Below, one piece after another: positions 33,753-41,534 of a DNA stretch of 52,087 nt. The DNA comes from an uncultured Selenomonas sp. GTDB taxonomy: Bacteria > Bacillota > Negativicutes > Selenomonadales > Selenomonadaceae. The position numbers and the translations under genes are program-made. Each line of letters begins with the position of its first letter. Positions within the stretch are counted from its first letter, which is position 1. Under the pieces are notes generated by a model. That model made no database searches. It was not told where the DNA came from and saw only the letters and a program-made list of their open reading frames with translations. The stretch covers positions 1-52,087 of the forward strand of contig CAKPXP010000013.1 in NCBI GenBank assembly GCA_934202005.1. Reading direction: 5' to 3'.

Positions 33753-36700
33753 GTGCTCAAGGACATCACCATCAGATCGCTCGCGAATGACTCTGCATAT
33801 GAGCGGGGCGTGCGCTATTATCAGCAGGGGCGTGTCCTCGATTTCACGCAGAAGGAGAACGGCGTCTACCGCGCCCGCGTGGAGGGGAAGAAGGCGTACA
33901 AGGTCGAGGTTCGTCTCTCAAAAAAGGGCGACGGCGTCGAGGACTATTCCTGCAACTGCCCCGCGGCGGAGCTCTATCTCGGCGCCTGCAAGCACACGGT
34001 GGCGGTGCTCAAGGAGATCCAGGATGCGCAGAGAAGCCAGGCGCAGATGGGCCGGTCGGACGGTACGCGGCTCTTCCATCTTTTCCGCCGGGAGGGCAGC
34101 AGCGCGCCGACGGCACGGGAAGCGACCTACCTGCACCTCGTGCCGCGCCTCTTCCTCTCGGAGGAGTTCGGCCGCGTGGTGAAATGGCTCGAGTTCCGCG
34201 TCGGTGTCGACAAGCTCTACGTCGTGCGCAATCTCCGCCTCTTCCTCGAGGAGGTGGAGGCGGGCGCGCAGATCGATATGGGCAAGAATCTCTCGTTTTC
34301 CGCCGCCTCCATGCATTTTGCCGATGCGCTTTCCGAGCAGCTCTGGCAGATGCTCGTTGACGCGCGCCATGAGGAGATGGATATGCTCGCCTATAGCTCT
34401 CCCTTTGCCTCCTATCGCACGCAGGGGACGAGCTATCTCTTCGACCAGAAGAAATGCAAGTTGACGCCGGGGCTTTTCGAGAAATTTCTCACCATCCTCG
34501 GTGATGCGCCCTGTGAGGTGCGGTTCAACGAGGAGGAGAGCGAAGAGATGCGCGTGCGCCACGAGCGGCCGGAGCTCTCCGTGACACTCTCGGACCTCGG
34601 GCAGAAGGGGGCGGCGCTGACGCTCCAGACGGAAGGCCTGGCCATGCTTGACAGTGAGGCCCGCTACCTCTATACGCCGGGCACCATCTACGCCGTCGAT
34701 GCGCCTTACGCGCAGGCTGTGCGCCCGCTCCTCGAGGCCTTCCGCTACTCGGACCGCCTCGCGCTCGCGCGCCAGGAGGTCGAGCCGTTCCTCCGCCGGG
34801 TGCTGCCGGCCGTCGAGGCGGTCGCCGATGTCCAGGTGGATCAGCGCTTCCTCGAGCGGTTCGAGCTCGCGCCGCTGCGCGCGCAGCTTTATTTCGACTA
34901 CCACGGCGAGGGCATCGAGGCGCGGCCCGTCTTTTCCTATGAGGCAGCGTCCTTCAACCCGCTCGTCGACGAGGGGCCCGCGCAGGCGCAGGGCGCGCGC
35001 ATCCTCGTGCGCAACGACCGCGAGGAGCGGGATATCCTGAATTATTTCGCGGCCTACGGCTTTACGCAGGAGGGGAATGTCTACGTCCAGCCGGACGAGG
35101 AGAAAAGCTACGACTTCCTCACGGAGGCGCTGCCCGCGCTCGCGGAAAAGGCGGACATCTTCTACGCGGATGCGTTCCAGAAGAAGCCCGTGCAGCGCCT
35201 GCCGCAGCTCACGGCGGGCGTGTCTGTGAGCGACGACAACCTGCTCGAGGTCACGTTCCAGGGCTCGGATATGTCCATCGACGAGCTCGTCGGCATCCTG
35301 CAGGATTACCGGCAGAAGCGCCGCTACCACCGGCTGAAGGACGGCACGTTCGTGACGCTCGGCGAGCAGCAGCTCTCCGCGCTCGCGGATTTCGTCGAGA
35401 ATACGGGCCTCGCGAAAAAGGGCGCGCGGGACGGCGAGCGCGCCCTGTTGCCGCTCTCGAACGCGATGTACCTCGACGCGCTCGCGCGCGACGAGGACGG
35501 CCTGCGCCTCGAGCGCAGCAAGAAGTTCCGCCGCATCGTGCGCGACATCCGGGATCCGCAGGACGCGGACACAGACGTCGAGGTGCCGGAAGCGCTCGCG
35601 CCCGTGCTGCGCGACTACCAGGTCACGGGCCTCTCCTGGCTCTCTTCGCTCGCGGCCTACGGGCTCGGCGGCATCCTCGCCGACGACATGGGGCTCGGCA
35701 AGACGCTGCAGGTCATCGCGTTCCTGCTCGCGCATCGGGACGAGGCCGCGCCGCCCTCGCTCGTCGTCGCGCCGACCTCGCTCGTCTACAACTGGCTCGA
35801 CGAGATTGAACGCTTCGCGCCGGAGCTGCGCGCCCGCGTCATCGCCGGCACGAAGAAGGAGCGGGAGGAGGCGCTCGCCTCTACGGGCGAGGACTGCGAT
35901 GTGCTCATCACGACGTATAACATGCTCAAGCGCGACATCAAGGAGTACGCGGGCCGCACGTTCCGCTACGCGTTCCTCGACGAGGCGCAGCACATCAAGA
36001 ACCCAGCGACGCAGAACGCCAAGGCCGTCAAGAAGCTCCGCGCGGGCGGCCGCTTCGCGCTCACGGGCACGCCGATCGAGAACACGCTCACAGAGCTTTG
36101 GTCGATCTTCGATTTCCTCATGCCGGGCTACTTGCTCACGCACCAGAGCTTCAAGGCGCGCTACGAGGTGCCCATCGTGCGCGAGGAGAACGCACGCGCG
36201 CTGAAGAACCTCAGGCGCCACGTCGAGCCCTTCATCCTGCGCCGCCTGAAAAAGGATGTGCTCAAGGAGCTCCCCGACAAGATCGAGCGCCGCATGATGT
36301 GCGAGATGACACCGCAGCAGGAGAAGCTCTACCGCGCCTGGCTGCTGCAGGGGCAGAAGGAATTCCGTGCGCTGCTCAAGGAGCGCGGCCTCGACGGCAA
36401 CCGCATGAAGATCCTCGCGCTGCTCACGCGCCTGCGCCAGATCGCCTGCGATCCCGCGCTCTTCCTCGAGGACTATGCGGGCGGCTCGGGCAAGCTCGAC
36501 CTGCTCGAGGAGATCGTCGGGGAGGCCGTGGCGGGCGGGCACAGGCTGCTCATCTTCTCCCAGTTCACGACGATGCTCGCGCACGTCGGCGAGCGTCTCA
36601 CACGCATCGGCGTCTTGTATCTCTACCTCGACGGCAGCACGCCGTCCCTCGAGCGCCTGCGGCTCGTCAAGGAGTTCAACGGCAGTGGCCGCGCACCGGT

Positions 36701-37001
36701 CTTCCTCATCTCGCTCAAGGCGGGCGGCACGGGGCTCAACCTCACGGGCGCCGATATGGTCATCCACTGCGACCCGTGGTGGAATCCCGCCGTCGAGGAC
36801 CAGGCCACCGACCGCGCCTACCGCCTCGGCCAGCAGAAGAACGTCCAGGTCGTGAAGCTCATCACGAAGGACACGATCGAGGAGAAGATCTACAAGCTGC
36901 AGCAGCGGAAGAAATCCCTCATCGACCAGATGATCCAGCCGGGCGAGACGTTCCTCGCGAAGCTCACCGATGAGGAGATCGCGGCGCTGTTCGAGAAGTG
37001 A
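33753..37001 (+). CDS. SWIM zinc-finger SNF2 family helicase
   Basis: DNA-dependent ATPase of 1082 residues. Residues about 50-90 form a SWIM finger (YSCNCPAAELYLGACKHTVA: CxC...CxH). A long SNF2-associated region runs to about residue 600. The motor follows: GGILADDMGLGKTLQVIAFL (motif I), LITTYNMLKRD, FLDEAQHIKNPATQNAKAVK (motif II), FALTGTPIENTLTELWSIFD (motif III), then the C-terminal lobe with LLIFSQFTTMLAHVGE, LISLKAGGTGLNLTGADMVI and DQATDRAYRLGQQKNVQVVK. The start is a GTG behind ACGGAGGAGG. Probably acts in DNA repair or recombination; dinB lies 15 bases downstream. Confidence 0.93.
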   Translation: MLKDITIRSLANDSAYERGVRYYQQGRVLDFTQKENGVYRARVEGKKAYKVEVRLSKKGDGVEDYSCNCPAAELYLGACKHTVAVLKEIQDAQRSQAQMGRSDGTRLFHLFRREGSSAPTAREATYLHLVPRLFLSEEFGRVVKWLEFRVGVDKLYVVRNLRLFLEEVEAGAQIDMGKNLSFSAASMHFADALSEQLWQMLVDARHEEMDMLAYSSPFASYRTQGTSYLFDQKKCKLTPGLFEKFLTILGDAPCEVRFNEEESEEMRVRHERPELSVTLSDLGQKGAALTLQTEGLAMLDSEARYLYTPGTIYAVDAPYAQAVRPLLEAFRYSDRLALARQEVEPFLRRVLPAVEAVADVQVDQRFLERFELAPLRAQLYFDYHGEGIEARPVFSYEAASFNPLVDEGPAQAQGARILVRNDREERDILNYFAAYGFTQEGNVYVQPDEEKSYDFLTEALPALAEKADIFYADAFQKKPVQRLPQLTAGVSVSDDNLLEVTFQGSDMSIDELVGILQDYRQKRRYHRLKDGTFVTLGEQQLSALADFVENTGLAKKGARDGERALLPLSNAMYLDALARDEDGLRLERSKKFRRIVRDIRDPQDADTDVEVPEALAPVLRDYQVTGLSWLSSLAAYGLGGILADDMGLGKTLQVIAFLLAHRDEAAPPSLVVAPTSLVYNWLDEIERFAPELRARVIAGTKKEREEALASTGEDCDVLITTYNMLKRDIKEYAGRTFRYAFLDEAQHIKNPATQNAKAVKKLRAGGRFALTGTPIENTLTELWSIFDFLMPGYLLTHQSFKARYEVPIVREENARALKNLRRHVEPFILRRLKKDVLKELPDKIERRMMCEMTPQQEKLYRAWLLQGQKEFRALLKERGLDGNRMKILALLTRLRQIACDPALFLEDYAGGSGKLDLLEEIVGEAVAGGHRLLIFSQFTTMLAHVGERLTRIGVLYLYLDGSTPSLERLRLVKEFNGSGRAPVFLISLKAGGTGLNLTGADMVIHCDPWWNPAVEDQATDRAYRLGQQKNVQVVKLITKDTIEEKIYKLQQRKKSLIDQMIQPGETFLAKLTDEEIAALFEK

Positions 37002-37016
37002 AAGGAGGGACAGGCG

Positions 37017-38183
37017 ATGGGGAAGGAGCAGAAAGCCCGCGTCATCTTCCACGTTGATATGGATGCCTTTTTTGCCTCCGTCGAGCAGCGCGACCATCCG
37101 GAGTACCGGGGCAAGCCGCTCGTCATCGGCGGACTCTCGGGGCGCGGCGTCGTCTCGACGTGCTCCTATGAGGCGCGCCGTTACGGCGTGCATTCGGCGA
37201 TGCCGATGGGAGAGGCGCAGCGGCGCTGTCCGCAGGCGGTCTTCCTCCCGGGAGACTACGTGCGCTACCGCGCGGTGTCGGCGGAGGTCTTCCAGGTTTT
37301 TACCGCGTTCGCACCCGTTGTCGAGTCGCTCTCCATCGACGAAGCATTCCTCGACGTGACGGGCATGGAGCGGCTCATCGAGAGCCCGCGCGCCTACGCC
37401 GTGCAGCTCAAGGAGACGATCTGCCGCGAGGTCGGCCTCGTCGCCTCCATCGGCATCGCGCCGAACAAGTTCCTCGCGAAGATCGCCTCGGATCTTGAGA
37501 AGCCGGACGGCCTCGTCGTCGTGCCAACGGACGAGGCGGGCGTGCGCGCGTTCCTCTGGCCGCTCCCCGTACGCCGCATCTGGGGCGTTGGCGAGAAGAC
37601 GGCCCGGCACCTTGCGGCGCTCCATGTGCGCACGGTCGGCGACCTCGCGTGCATGGATCCCGCGCGGCTGCGGGCGCAGTTCGGCGCGAAGACGGCGGCG
37701 CAGCTGCACGCGCTCTCCCTCGGCCTCGATGACCGTCCCGTCGCGCCGCGCGGCGAGGCGAAGTCCATTGGCAAGGAGGAAACCTTTGCCCGCGACCTCC
37801 GGCGTCAGGAGGACATCGATGGCGTGCTGCTGCGCCTCGCCGAGCAGGTGGGCTGGCGCCTGCGCCGCGCGGGGAAGAAGGCGCGCACGATCCAGATCAA
37901 GGTCCGGCGCGGCGACTTTGCGACCTGGACGCGCAGCCGCACGCTCGCCGCGCCGACCTGCTACGACGAGGATATCTATGAAGCAGCCGTTACGCTCTAC
38001 CGTGCGCTCGCGCCTGCGGGCGGCATCCGCCTGCTCGGCATCAGCGCGCAGAACTTCGGCGCGGCGGAGGAGCTCTCGCTCTTCGACGCTGAGCGGCCGC
38101 AGAAAAAGGAAAACCTCTACCGGGCCATCGACGGGCTCAAGCAGAGGTTCGGAGAGAATATCATTGGGCACGGGCACATCTGA
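37017..38183 (+). CDS. dinB: DNA polymerase IV (Y family)
   Basis: Error-prone translesion polymerase. The 388-residue protein has the catalytic motif HVDMDAFFASVEQRDHPEYR, VVSTCSYEARRYGVHSAMPM, ESLSIDEAFLDVTGMERL (SIDEAFLD, second metal site), VASIGIAPNKFLAKIASDLE and a helix-hairpin-helix region WGVGEKTARHLAALHVRTVG, then the little-finger domain. No clear beta-clamp peptide is seen at the end, although EELSLFD (near residue 362) may serve. It is probably cotranscribed with the SNF2 gene, suggesting a DNA-damage role for both. Confidence 0.96.
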   Translation: MGKEQKARVIFHVDMDAFFASVEQRDHPEYRGKPLVIGGLSGRGVVSTCSYEARRYGVHSAMPMGEAQRRCPQAVFLPGDYVRYRAVSAEVFQVFTAFAPVVESLSIDEAFLDVTGMERLIESPRAYAVQLKETICREVGLVASIGIAPNKFLAKIASDLEKPDGLVVVPTDEAGVRAFLWPLPVRRIWGVGEKTARHLAALHVRTVGDLACMDPARLRAQFGAKTAAQLHALSLGLDDRPVAPRGEAKSIGKEETFARDLRRQEDIDGVLLRLAEQVGWRLRRAGKKARTIQIKVRRGDFATWTRSRTLAAPTCYDEDIYEAAVTLYRALAPAGGIRLLGISAQNFGAAEELSLFDAERPQKKENLYRAIDGLKQRFGENIIGHGHI

Positions 38184-38218
38184 GGCACAGGGTACATCAT
38201 ACTGTATACAAATACGCG

Positions 38219-38254
38219 AATAGGGCTTGCCGATCTACATCAGCAAGCCCTATT
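38219..38254. terminator. Inverted repeat between dinB and 6S RNA 3' ends
   Basis: Perfect 12-bp arms AATAGGGCTTGC (38219-38230) / GCAAGCCCTATT (38243-38254), 36 bases after the dinB stop and abutting the T-tract that ends the 6S RNA. It may stop transcripts from both sides, but lacks a strong T-run on the plus strand. Confidence 0.6.
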
Positions 38255-38448
38255 AAAAAAGGGGTCCAAAATGCCGTTTGCTCACTATGTCGAAAACCCG
38301 CGAAATCGCAGGTGGGTACCCTAAGTCCGGCTTTCGTTACTCGTAACTTGCGATACAACGTCCACAGGAGTCAAATCGGGTTCCCTAGAAAAAGTGTAGG
38401 TTCGACATAATCAGAAGCTCACGCACACCCCAGGCGGTCCCTTCTTTA
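38255..38448 (-). ncRNA. ssrS: 6S RNA
   Basis: RNA of about 194 nucleotides on the minus strand, with its own promoter and a 3' run of six U. The 5' part contains CUGGGGUGUGCGUGAGC, which matches E. coli 6S CUGAGAUGUUCGCAAGC at 12 of 17 positions, with four of the five differences being transitions. The 3' part has CGGCAUUUUGGA against E. coli CGGCAUCUCGGA. The two pair as CUGGGGUG/CAUUUUGG, with G-U pairs keeping the stem. A second long helix, UUAUGUCGAA with UUCGACAUAG, closes the inner part. Outermost, GGG/CCC and AAGAAA/UUUUUU close the rod. 6S RNA binds the housekeeping RNA polymerase and mimics an open promoter. The 5' end is inferred from the promoter. Confidence 0.87.
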
Positions 38449-38454
38449 GTAGGT

Positions 38455-38483
38455 ACTATAGCATAAAAAAATTCTGAATGCAA
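38455..38483 (-). promoter_or_regulatory. Promoter of 6S RNA
   Basis: Minus strand: TTGCAT (plus 38478-38483), exactly 17 bases, TATAGT (plus 38455-38460) preceded by TGC, giving an extended -10. Confidence 0.8.
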
Positions 38484-38528
38484 GACTTGACAGGAACGGA
38501 TGAGGGGGAATAATAAGGAAATCCTTTA

Positions 38529-38636
38529 GGAAGCGCTGATTAAATGAGGTGCCCTGAATTTGCGTAGATGCGCTGTATCTCTCTAGGAGACAGTGCAGAT
38601 GCGTAAAGGCAGGGTGCCGAATTAATCAGTGATTCC
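38529..38636 (+). mobile_element. Small non-autonomous element (MITE-like), copy 2, 108 bp
   Basis: Same ends as copy 1: GGAAGCGCTGATTAAAT on the left, ATTAATCAGTGATTCC on the right. Flanked by TTTA at 38525-38528 and 38637-38640. It lacks the internal hairpin block of the other copies; the junction (GGAGACAGTGCAG) is explained by loss of about 53 bp between two GACA repeats. The right-hand TTTA contains the stop codon of the UPF0756 gene on the minus strand. Confidence 0.85.
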
Positions 38637-38637
38637 T

Positions 38638-39093
38638 TTAGCGAAAATGCGTCATGAGATTCATGACGAAGTAGGTGAAGCCGCCTGCGATGAGCGGGCC
38701 GACCGCGACGCCCTTGAACGCGATGACGCCGGCCATCGTGCCGATGATGAGCGCGGGGATGAGCTCGGTGGTCGTCGTGAGCAGCTTCAGCCCGCCGCCG
38801 CCGGCGACGGCCGCGAGCAGCCCCGCGAGCACCGCTACGACGCCGATCGGCGTCTTGAAGGAGTCGATCATCGTCTGGAGCGTGATCTCTCCCGTGGCAA
38901 TCGGCACGAGGATTGCCGCCGTGAGCAGGATGATGCCCCAGTGGAGCCCGTGACTGCCGAGCGCCGTGAGCGCCGTGCCGAGCCCGAGCACCTTAAGCGC
39001 GAGCACGATGCCCGTCGCGTAGACCACCGTCATGTTGTGGCCGATGAGCGAGAGCAGCAGCACGGCGCCGAGTGTGATGTATTCCGTAGCCAA
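38638..39093 (-). CDS. UPF0756 (DUF441, YeaL-like) membrane protein
   Basis: Small integral membrane protein of 151 residues with four to five hydrophobic segments. It shows ILLTAAILVPIATGEI, SFKTPIGVVAVLAGLLAAVA, GGGGLKLL, ELIPALIIGTMAGVIAFKGV and AVGPLIAGGFTYFVMNLM, the pattern of the DUF441/UPF0756 family. Its function is unknown. No ATG is available near the expected start; TTG at 39093 follows AAAGGAAAGG with good spacing and gives the family length, while the ORF runs open to 39147. The stop TAA lies in the target duplication of the mobile element next to it. Confidence 0.82.
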   Translation of the reverse strand: MATEYITLGAVLLLSLIGHNMTVVYATGIVLALKVLGLGTALTALGSHGLHWGIILLTAAILVPIATGEITLQTMIDSFKTPIGVVAVLAGLLAAVAGGGGLKLLTTTTELIPALIIGTMAGVIAFKGVAVGPLIAGGFTYFVMNLMTHFR

Positions 39094-39175
39094 AGAATCG
39101 CCTTTCCTTTCTTTGCCGGTGCAAGTTCTAAAGAATCGCTGCTTCATTCAGCAGTTCCCGAAACTTGCGCTGAGG

Positions 39176-39204
39176 TGTACATTTCAAGCAAAAAATATTA
39201 TAAT
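39176..39204 (+). promoter_or_regulatory. Promoter of the small gene at 39239
   Basis: TGTACA (39176-39181), 17 bases, perfect TATAAT (39199-39204), 34 bases before the start codon. Confidence 0.68.
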
Positions 39205-39238
39205 GGAAAAAACCGCAAATGAAAAGGAGTAAAATTTC

Positions 39239-39556
39239 ATGGAACATACATACAGCGTAGCCGTCAGCTATGGCAAGGACGTCGGCTGGATCTGCTATGA
39301 CGAGGACGCGAAAAAGGCAGAGGTTCATCTCGCAAACGAGGAGGGGCGGAAAAAAGCGGAGGACTTCCTCCGGCAGCCGCTGACTCTCGAGGTGCCTCAT
39401 GAGACGCTCATGGATTTCACGCAGGAGACCATCGACCCGCAGGGAGACCGGGCGAGCTTCGAACTCGCGCTCACGCGCCTTTGGGAGGCGACGCAGGTGC
39501 ATGTTGACTGGAGCCGTCCCGTCGAATATGTGAAGACACATCCGCGGTACGAGTAA
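39239..39556 (+). CDS. Small unknown protein
   Basis: Protein of 105 residues with MEHTYSVAVSYGKDVGWICY at the start and an acidic, Lys-rich middle (DAKKAEVHLANEEGRKKAED). No Cys motif, signal or membrane segment is seen. It has a good promoter and an AAAGGAG ribosome binding site, and the reading frame has the same G+C-rich third positions as neighbouring genes, so it is probably real. No family is recognised. It ends six bases before a very long palindrome. Confidence 0.62.
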   Translation: MEHTYSVAVSYGKDVGWICYDEDAKKAEVHLANEEGRKKAEDFLRQPLTLEVPHETLMDFTQETIDPQGDRASFELALTRLWEATQVHVDWSRPVEYVKTHPRYE

Positions 39557-39561
39557 GCAGG

Positions 39562-39609
39562 ATAGACGCAGGAATGCCGCCGGTACACCGGCGGCATTCC
39601 TGCGTCTAT
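39562..39609. terminator. Perfect 23-bp palindrome between convergent genes
   Basis: The left arm 39562-39584 begins ATAGACGCAGGAATG; the right arm 39587-39609 is its exact complement; the spacer is the two bases AC. It has no T-tract. The position between the convergent small gene and the sigma-factor gene suggests termination, but the length and perfection are unusual. Confidence 0.6.
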
Positions 39610-39630
39610 GGGGGAGTGTGCGTTAGAAGC

Positions 39631-40326
39631 TCATGAGGCGCGGGCAATGGCACTTTCCTCAGTGCTGTGCAGCTTGAGCGCGATTTCGAAGAAATGGCTC
39701 ATCGTCGCTATGTCCAGATCGTCGTTGCCCTGGACATAGCGGAGGATGGCCCTGCGGCAGCGCTGCAGGGCGTTGTCGACAGATTTCACGTTGCGTCCCA
39801 TGCGCTGGGCGATGAGCTCGTAGCTCTCACCGTAGAGACGGGAGAGGAAGACATCGTAGTCGTACGGCGTGAAGATGTGCTCGAAGAGCAGGCGGCAGCG
39901 CTCGTAATCCTCGTAGGTGATGAGTGCTTGTATGGGCGTGCGGAGCTTATCATCGATGAGCGTGTCGAGCCAGCTCGCGCGCTCGTTGTCCTCGTAAATC
40001 GCGACGTCGAGAGAGAGCGCTTGGCTTAGGATCCTGTGCTTGCAGCGGTGCGCGGCCTTGATGGCCGAGATGCACTGGCAGCGGATGCAGCGCACGGCAA
40101 AGGAAGTAAAGCTCGCGCCGCAGGACGGTTGGAAATCCCGCAGGGCCTTGAAGAGACCGATGCGTCCTTCCTGGAGCAGGTCGTCGCGCTCCTGCCCGTC
40201 GATATAGAATGTGCGGCAGGTAGCGAAGACCAACCCCTCGAAGTGGAGGATCAACTGAGAGCCGAGCGTGCTGTCACCTGTTCGCTGATATATGGAAATT
40301 GCTTCTGCGACACTGTTCTCTGCCAT
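39631..40326 (-). CDS. SigH-like RNA polymerase sigma factor
   Basis: Sigma-70 family protein of 231 residues, the size of Bacillus SigH. Region 2 is clear: LHFEGLVFATCRTFYIDGQE, RDDLLQEGRIGLFKALRDFQ, GASFTSFAVRCIRCQCISAI and KAAHRCKHRILSQALSLD. Region 4 helix-turn-helix is SRLYGESYELIAQRMGRNVK followed by SVDNALQRCRRAILRYV. SigH controls sporulation entry in Bacillus and competence in other Firmicutes; its targets here are unknown. A tail of about 25 residues follows region 4. GGGGATCC lies before the ATG. Confidence 0.88.
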   Translation of the reverse strand: MAENSVAEAISIYQRTGDSTLGSQLILHFEGLVFATCRTFYIDGQERDDLLQEGRIGLFKALRDFQPSCGASFTSFAVRCIRCQCISAIKAAHRCKHRILSQALSLDVAIYEDNERASWLDTLIDDKLRTPIQALITYEDYERCRLLFEHIFTPYDYDVFLSRLYGESYELIAQRMGRNVKSVDNALQRCRRAILRYVQGNDDLDIATMSHFFEIALKLHSTEESAIARAS

Positions 40327-40379
40327 TTGAGATCGGATCCCCTTTATTTGAATGCAATCATTTCTTAACTATTTTCTTT

Positions 40380-40388
40380 ATTATAGCA
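40380..40388 (-). promoter_or_regulatory. Extended -10 promoter of the sigma-factor gene
   Basis: Minus strand TGCTATAAT (TATAAT is plus ATTATA 40380-40385), 54 bases before the start codon. No good -35 is seen, which is usual for extended -10 promoters. Confidence 0.55.
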
Positions 40389-40548
40389 TAACAAAAAGGT
40401 AGATAATATGGACAATTGTTGTATCGACTATGTGAAAATGTGATGTGCAACAGAATGGGAAATTATTATAAGTTAAAAGACCTAAGATAATTAGCGATTA
40501 TACGCTTATTTTACAAGTGAGATTTAATTCAATGGGCAATAAGTCTAT

Positions 40549-40577
40549 TTTAGATTAGATAGATATGATGATATAAC
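40549..40577 (+). promoter_or_regulatory. Promoter of the AraC-type gene
   Basis: TTTAGA (40549-40554), 17 bases, TATAAC (40572-40577) with TGA just before. It implies a very short leader and supports the start at 40599 over 40581. The region 40400-40548 is AT-rich without a gene. Confidence 0.55.
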
Positions 40578-40598
40578 GCGATGAGAGGAGCGACGCAG

Positions 40599-41429
40599 AT
40601 GCAGGAATATAGCTATGAGGGAGGAGAGAGCAGTCTGGAACTCATGCCGACGAGCATCGGTCAGGAGGATTGCAGGCCGGGGCATTCCTTCGGCCCTGGA
40701 GAGCGGAATACCTATTTGATTCACTATGTACTGCGCGGTTGCGGTATTTTCTGCGTGGACGGCAGGAAGTATCATGTGGGGACAGGGGAGGCATTCCTCA
40801 TCTGTCCGCGAGAACTCGTCTATTACGAGGCGGATGCCAAGACGCCGTGGTCGTATATGTGGATCGGCTTTTCTGGTTTCAAGGCGGCGGAATGCATCGG
40901 CGAGACCATCCTGCCGGAACGGCGCGTCTTCCGATATAGTGACGAGGAGCTTTGCCATTGTCAGCAGCGCATGCTCGAGGCGCTCCAAGCGGATACGGGA
41001 CGCGAGCTGATGATGGCGAGCGTGCTGTACGAGTACCTGTATCTCCTGCTGCGTCACTACGGGCGTTCGACGCGGCGCGAGAATGTGATCCGCTACGGCA
41101 ACCACTATGTGAAGAAAATCAAGGACTATATCGCCTCCAGCTATGCAGAGGGGATACAAATCAGCGATGTAGCGGCGTATTTGCAAGTAGACCGCAGTTA
41201 TCTCTACCGCCTATTCAAGGAGGAGACAGGAAAATCTCTCCAGGAGTATCTCATTGAGTTCCGTCTGAGGAAAGCCTGTGAACTGCTGCGGACGACGTCG
41301 TATTCCATCGGTGCCGTGGCCTGTTCCGTTGGCTATGCGGATCCCCTTTATTTCACACGCCTGTTCCACAAGCGGGTCGGCATGTCGCCGACGGTGTACC
41401 GTTGCGGACGGGAGATGGCGCGCGAATAG
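40599..41429 (+). CDS. AraC family transcriptional regulator
   Basis: Protein of 276 residues. The N-terminal cupin-type ligand domain is at about 10-110 (YLIHYVLRGCGIFCVDGRKY, TGEAFLICPRELVYYEADAK, WSYMWIGFSGFKA), the AraC_binding pattern usually linked to sugar sensing. The C-terminal double helix-turn-helix is at about 175-270 (ISDVAAYLQVDRSYLYRLFK, EYLIEFRLRKACELLRTTSY, IGAVACSVGYADPLYFTRLF, KRVGMSPTVYR). The ATG at 40599 has GAGAGGAG ahead; an in-frame ATG at 40581 overlaps that site. The regulated genes and ligand are unknown; hcp is next but has a separate operator. Confidence 0.92.
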   Translation: MQEYSYEGGESSLELMPTSIGQEDCRPGHSFGPGERNTYLIHYVLRGCGIFCVDGRKYHVGTGEAFLICPRELVYYEADAKTPWSYMWIGFSGFKAAECIGETILPERRVFRYSDEELCHCQQRMLEALQADTGRELMMASVLYEYLYLLLRHYGRSTRRENVIRYGNHYVKKIKDYIASSYAEGIQISDVAAYLQVDRSYLYRLFKEETGKSLQEYLIEFRLRKACELLRTTSYSIGAVACSVGYADPLYFTRLFHKRVGMSPTVYRCGREMARE

Positions 41430-41439
41430 TTTGGGCGGT

Positions 41440-41453
41440 GTAACATCTGTTAC
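41440..41453 (+). promoter_or_regulatory. Palindromic operator before hcp
   Basis: GTAACA-TC-TGTTAC, a perfect 6-bp inverted repeat 81 bases before the hcp start. A possible -10 (TAAGAT) lies about 24 bases downstream. Such palindromes fit CRP/FNR-family regulators, and hcp genes are often controlled by the nitrosative-stress regulator HcpR of this family. No such regulator is encoded here, so the assignment is inference. Confidence 0.5.
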
Positions 41454-41534
41454 GGCACTGGCGGCTCCTACATGGTAAGATGAGGCCATAGATAACGAAG
41501 CGAGTTTTTGGAGAGCTTGGAAGGAGCGGTTACG

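Noticed and set aside
33918..38177. A 1419-codon open frame on the minus strand opposite the SNF2 helicase and dinB genes
   Set aside because: It is a by-product of GC-rich codons: the opposite strand of two clear genes lacks stops. Its translation is rich in Arg, Leu, Glu and Asp without any domain.
38184..38637. tmRNA, SRP RNA or RNase P RNA as explanation for the conserved-looking gap
   Set aside because: The hallmark sequences of those RNAs are absent, while both ends fit the 6S closing stem.
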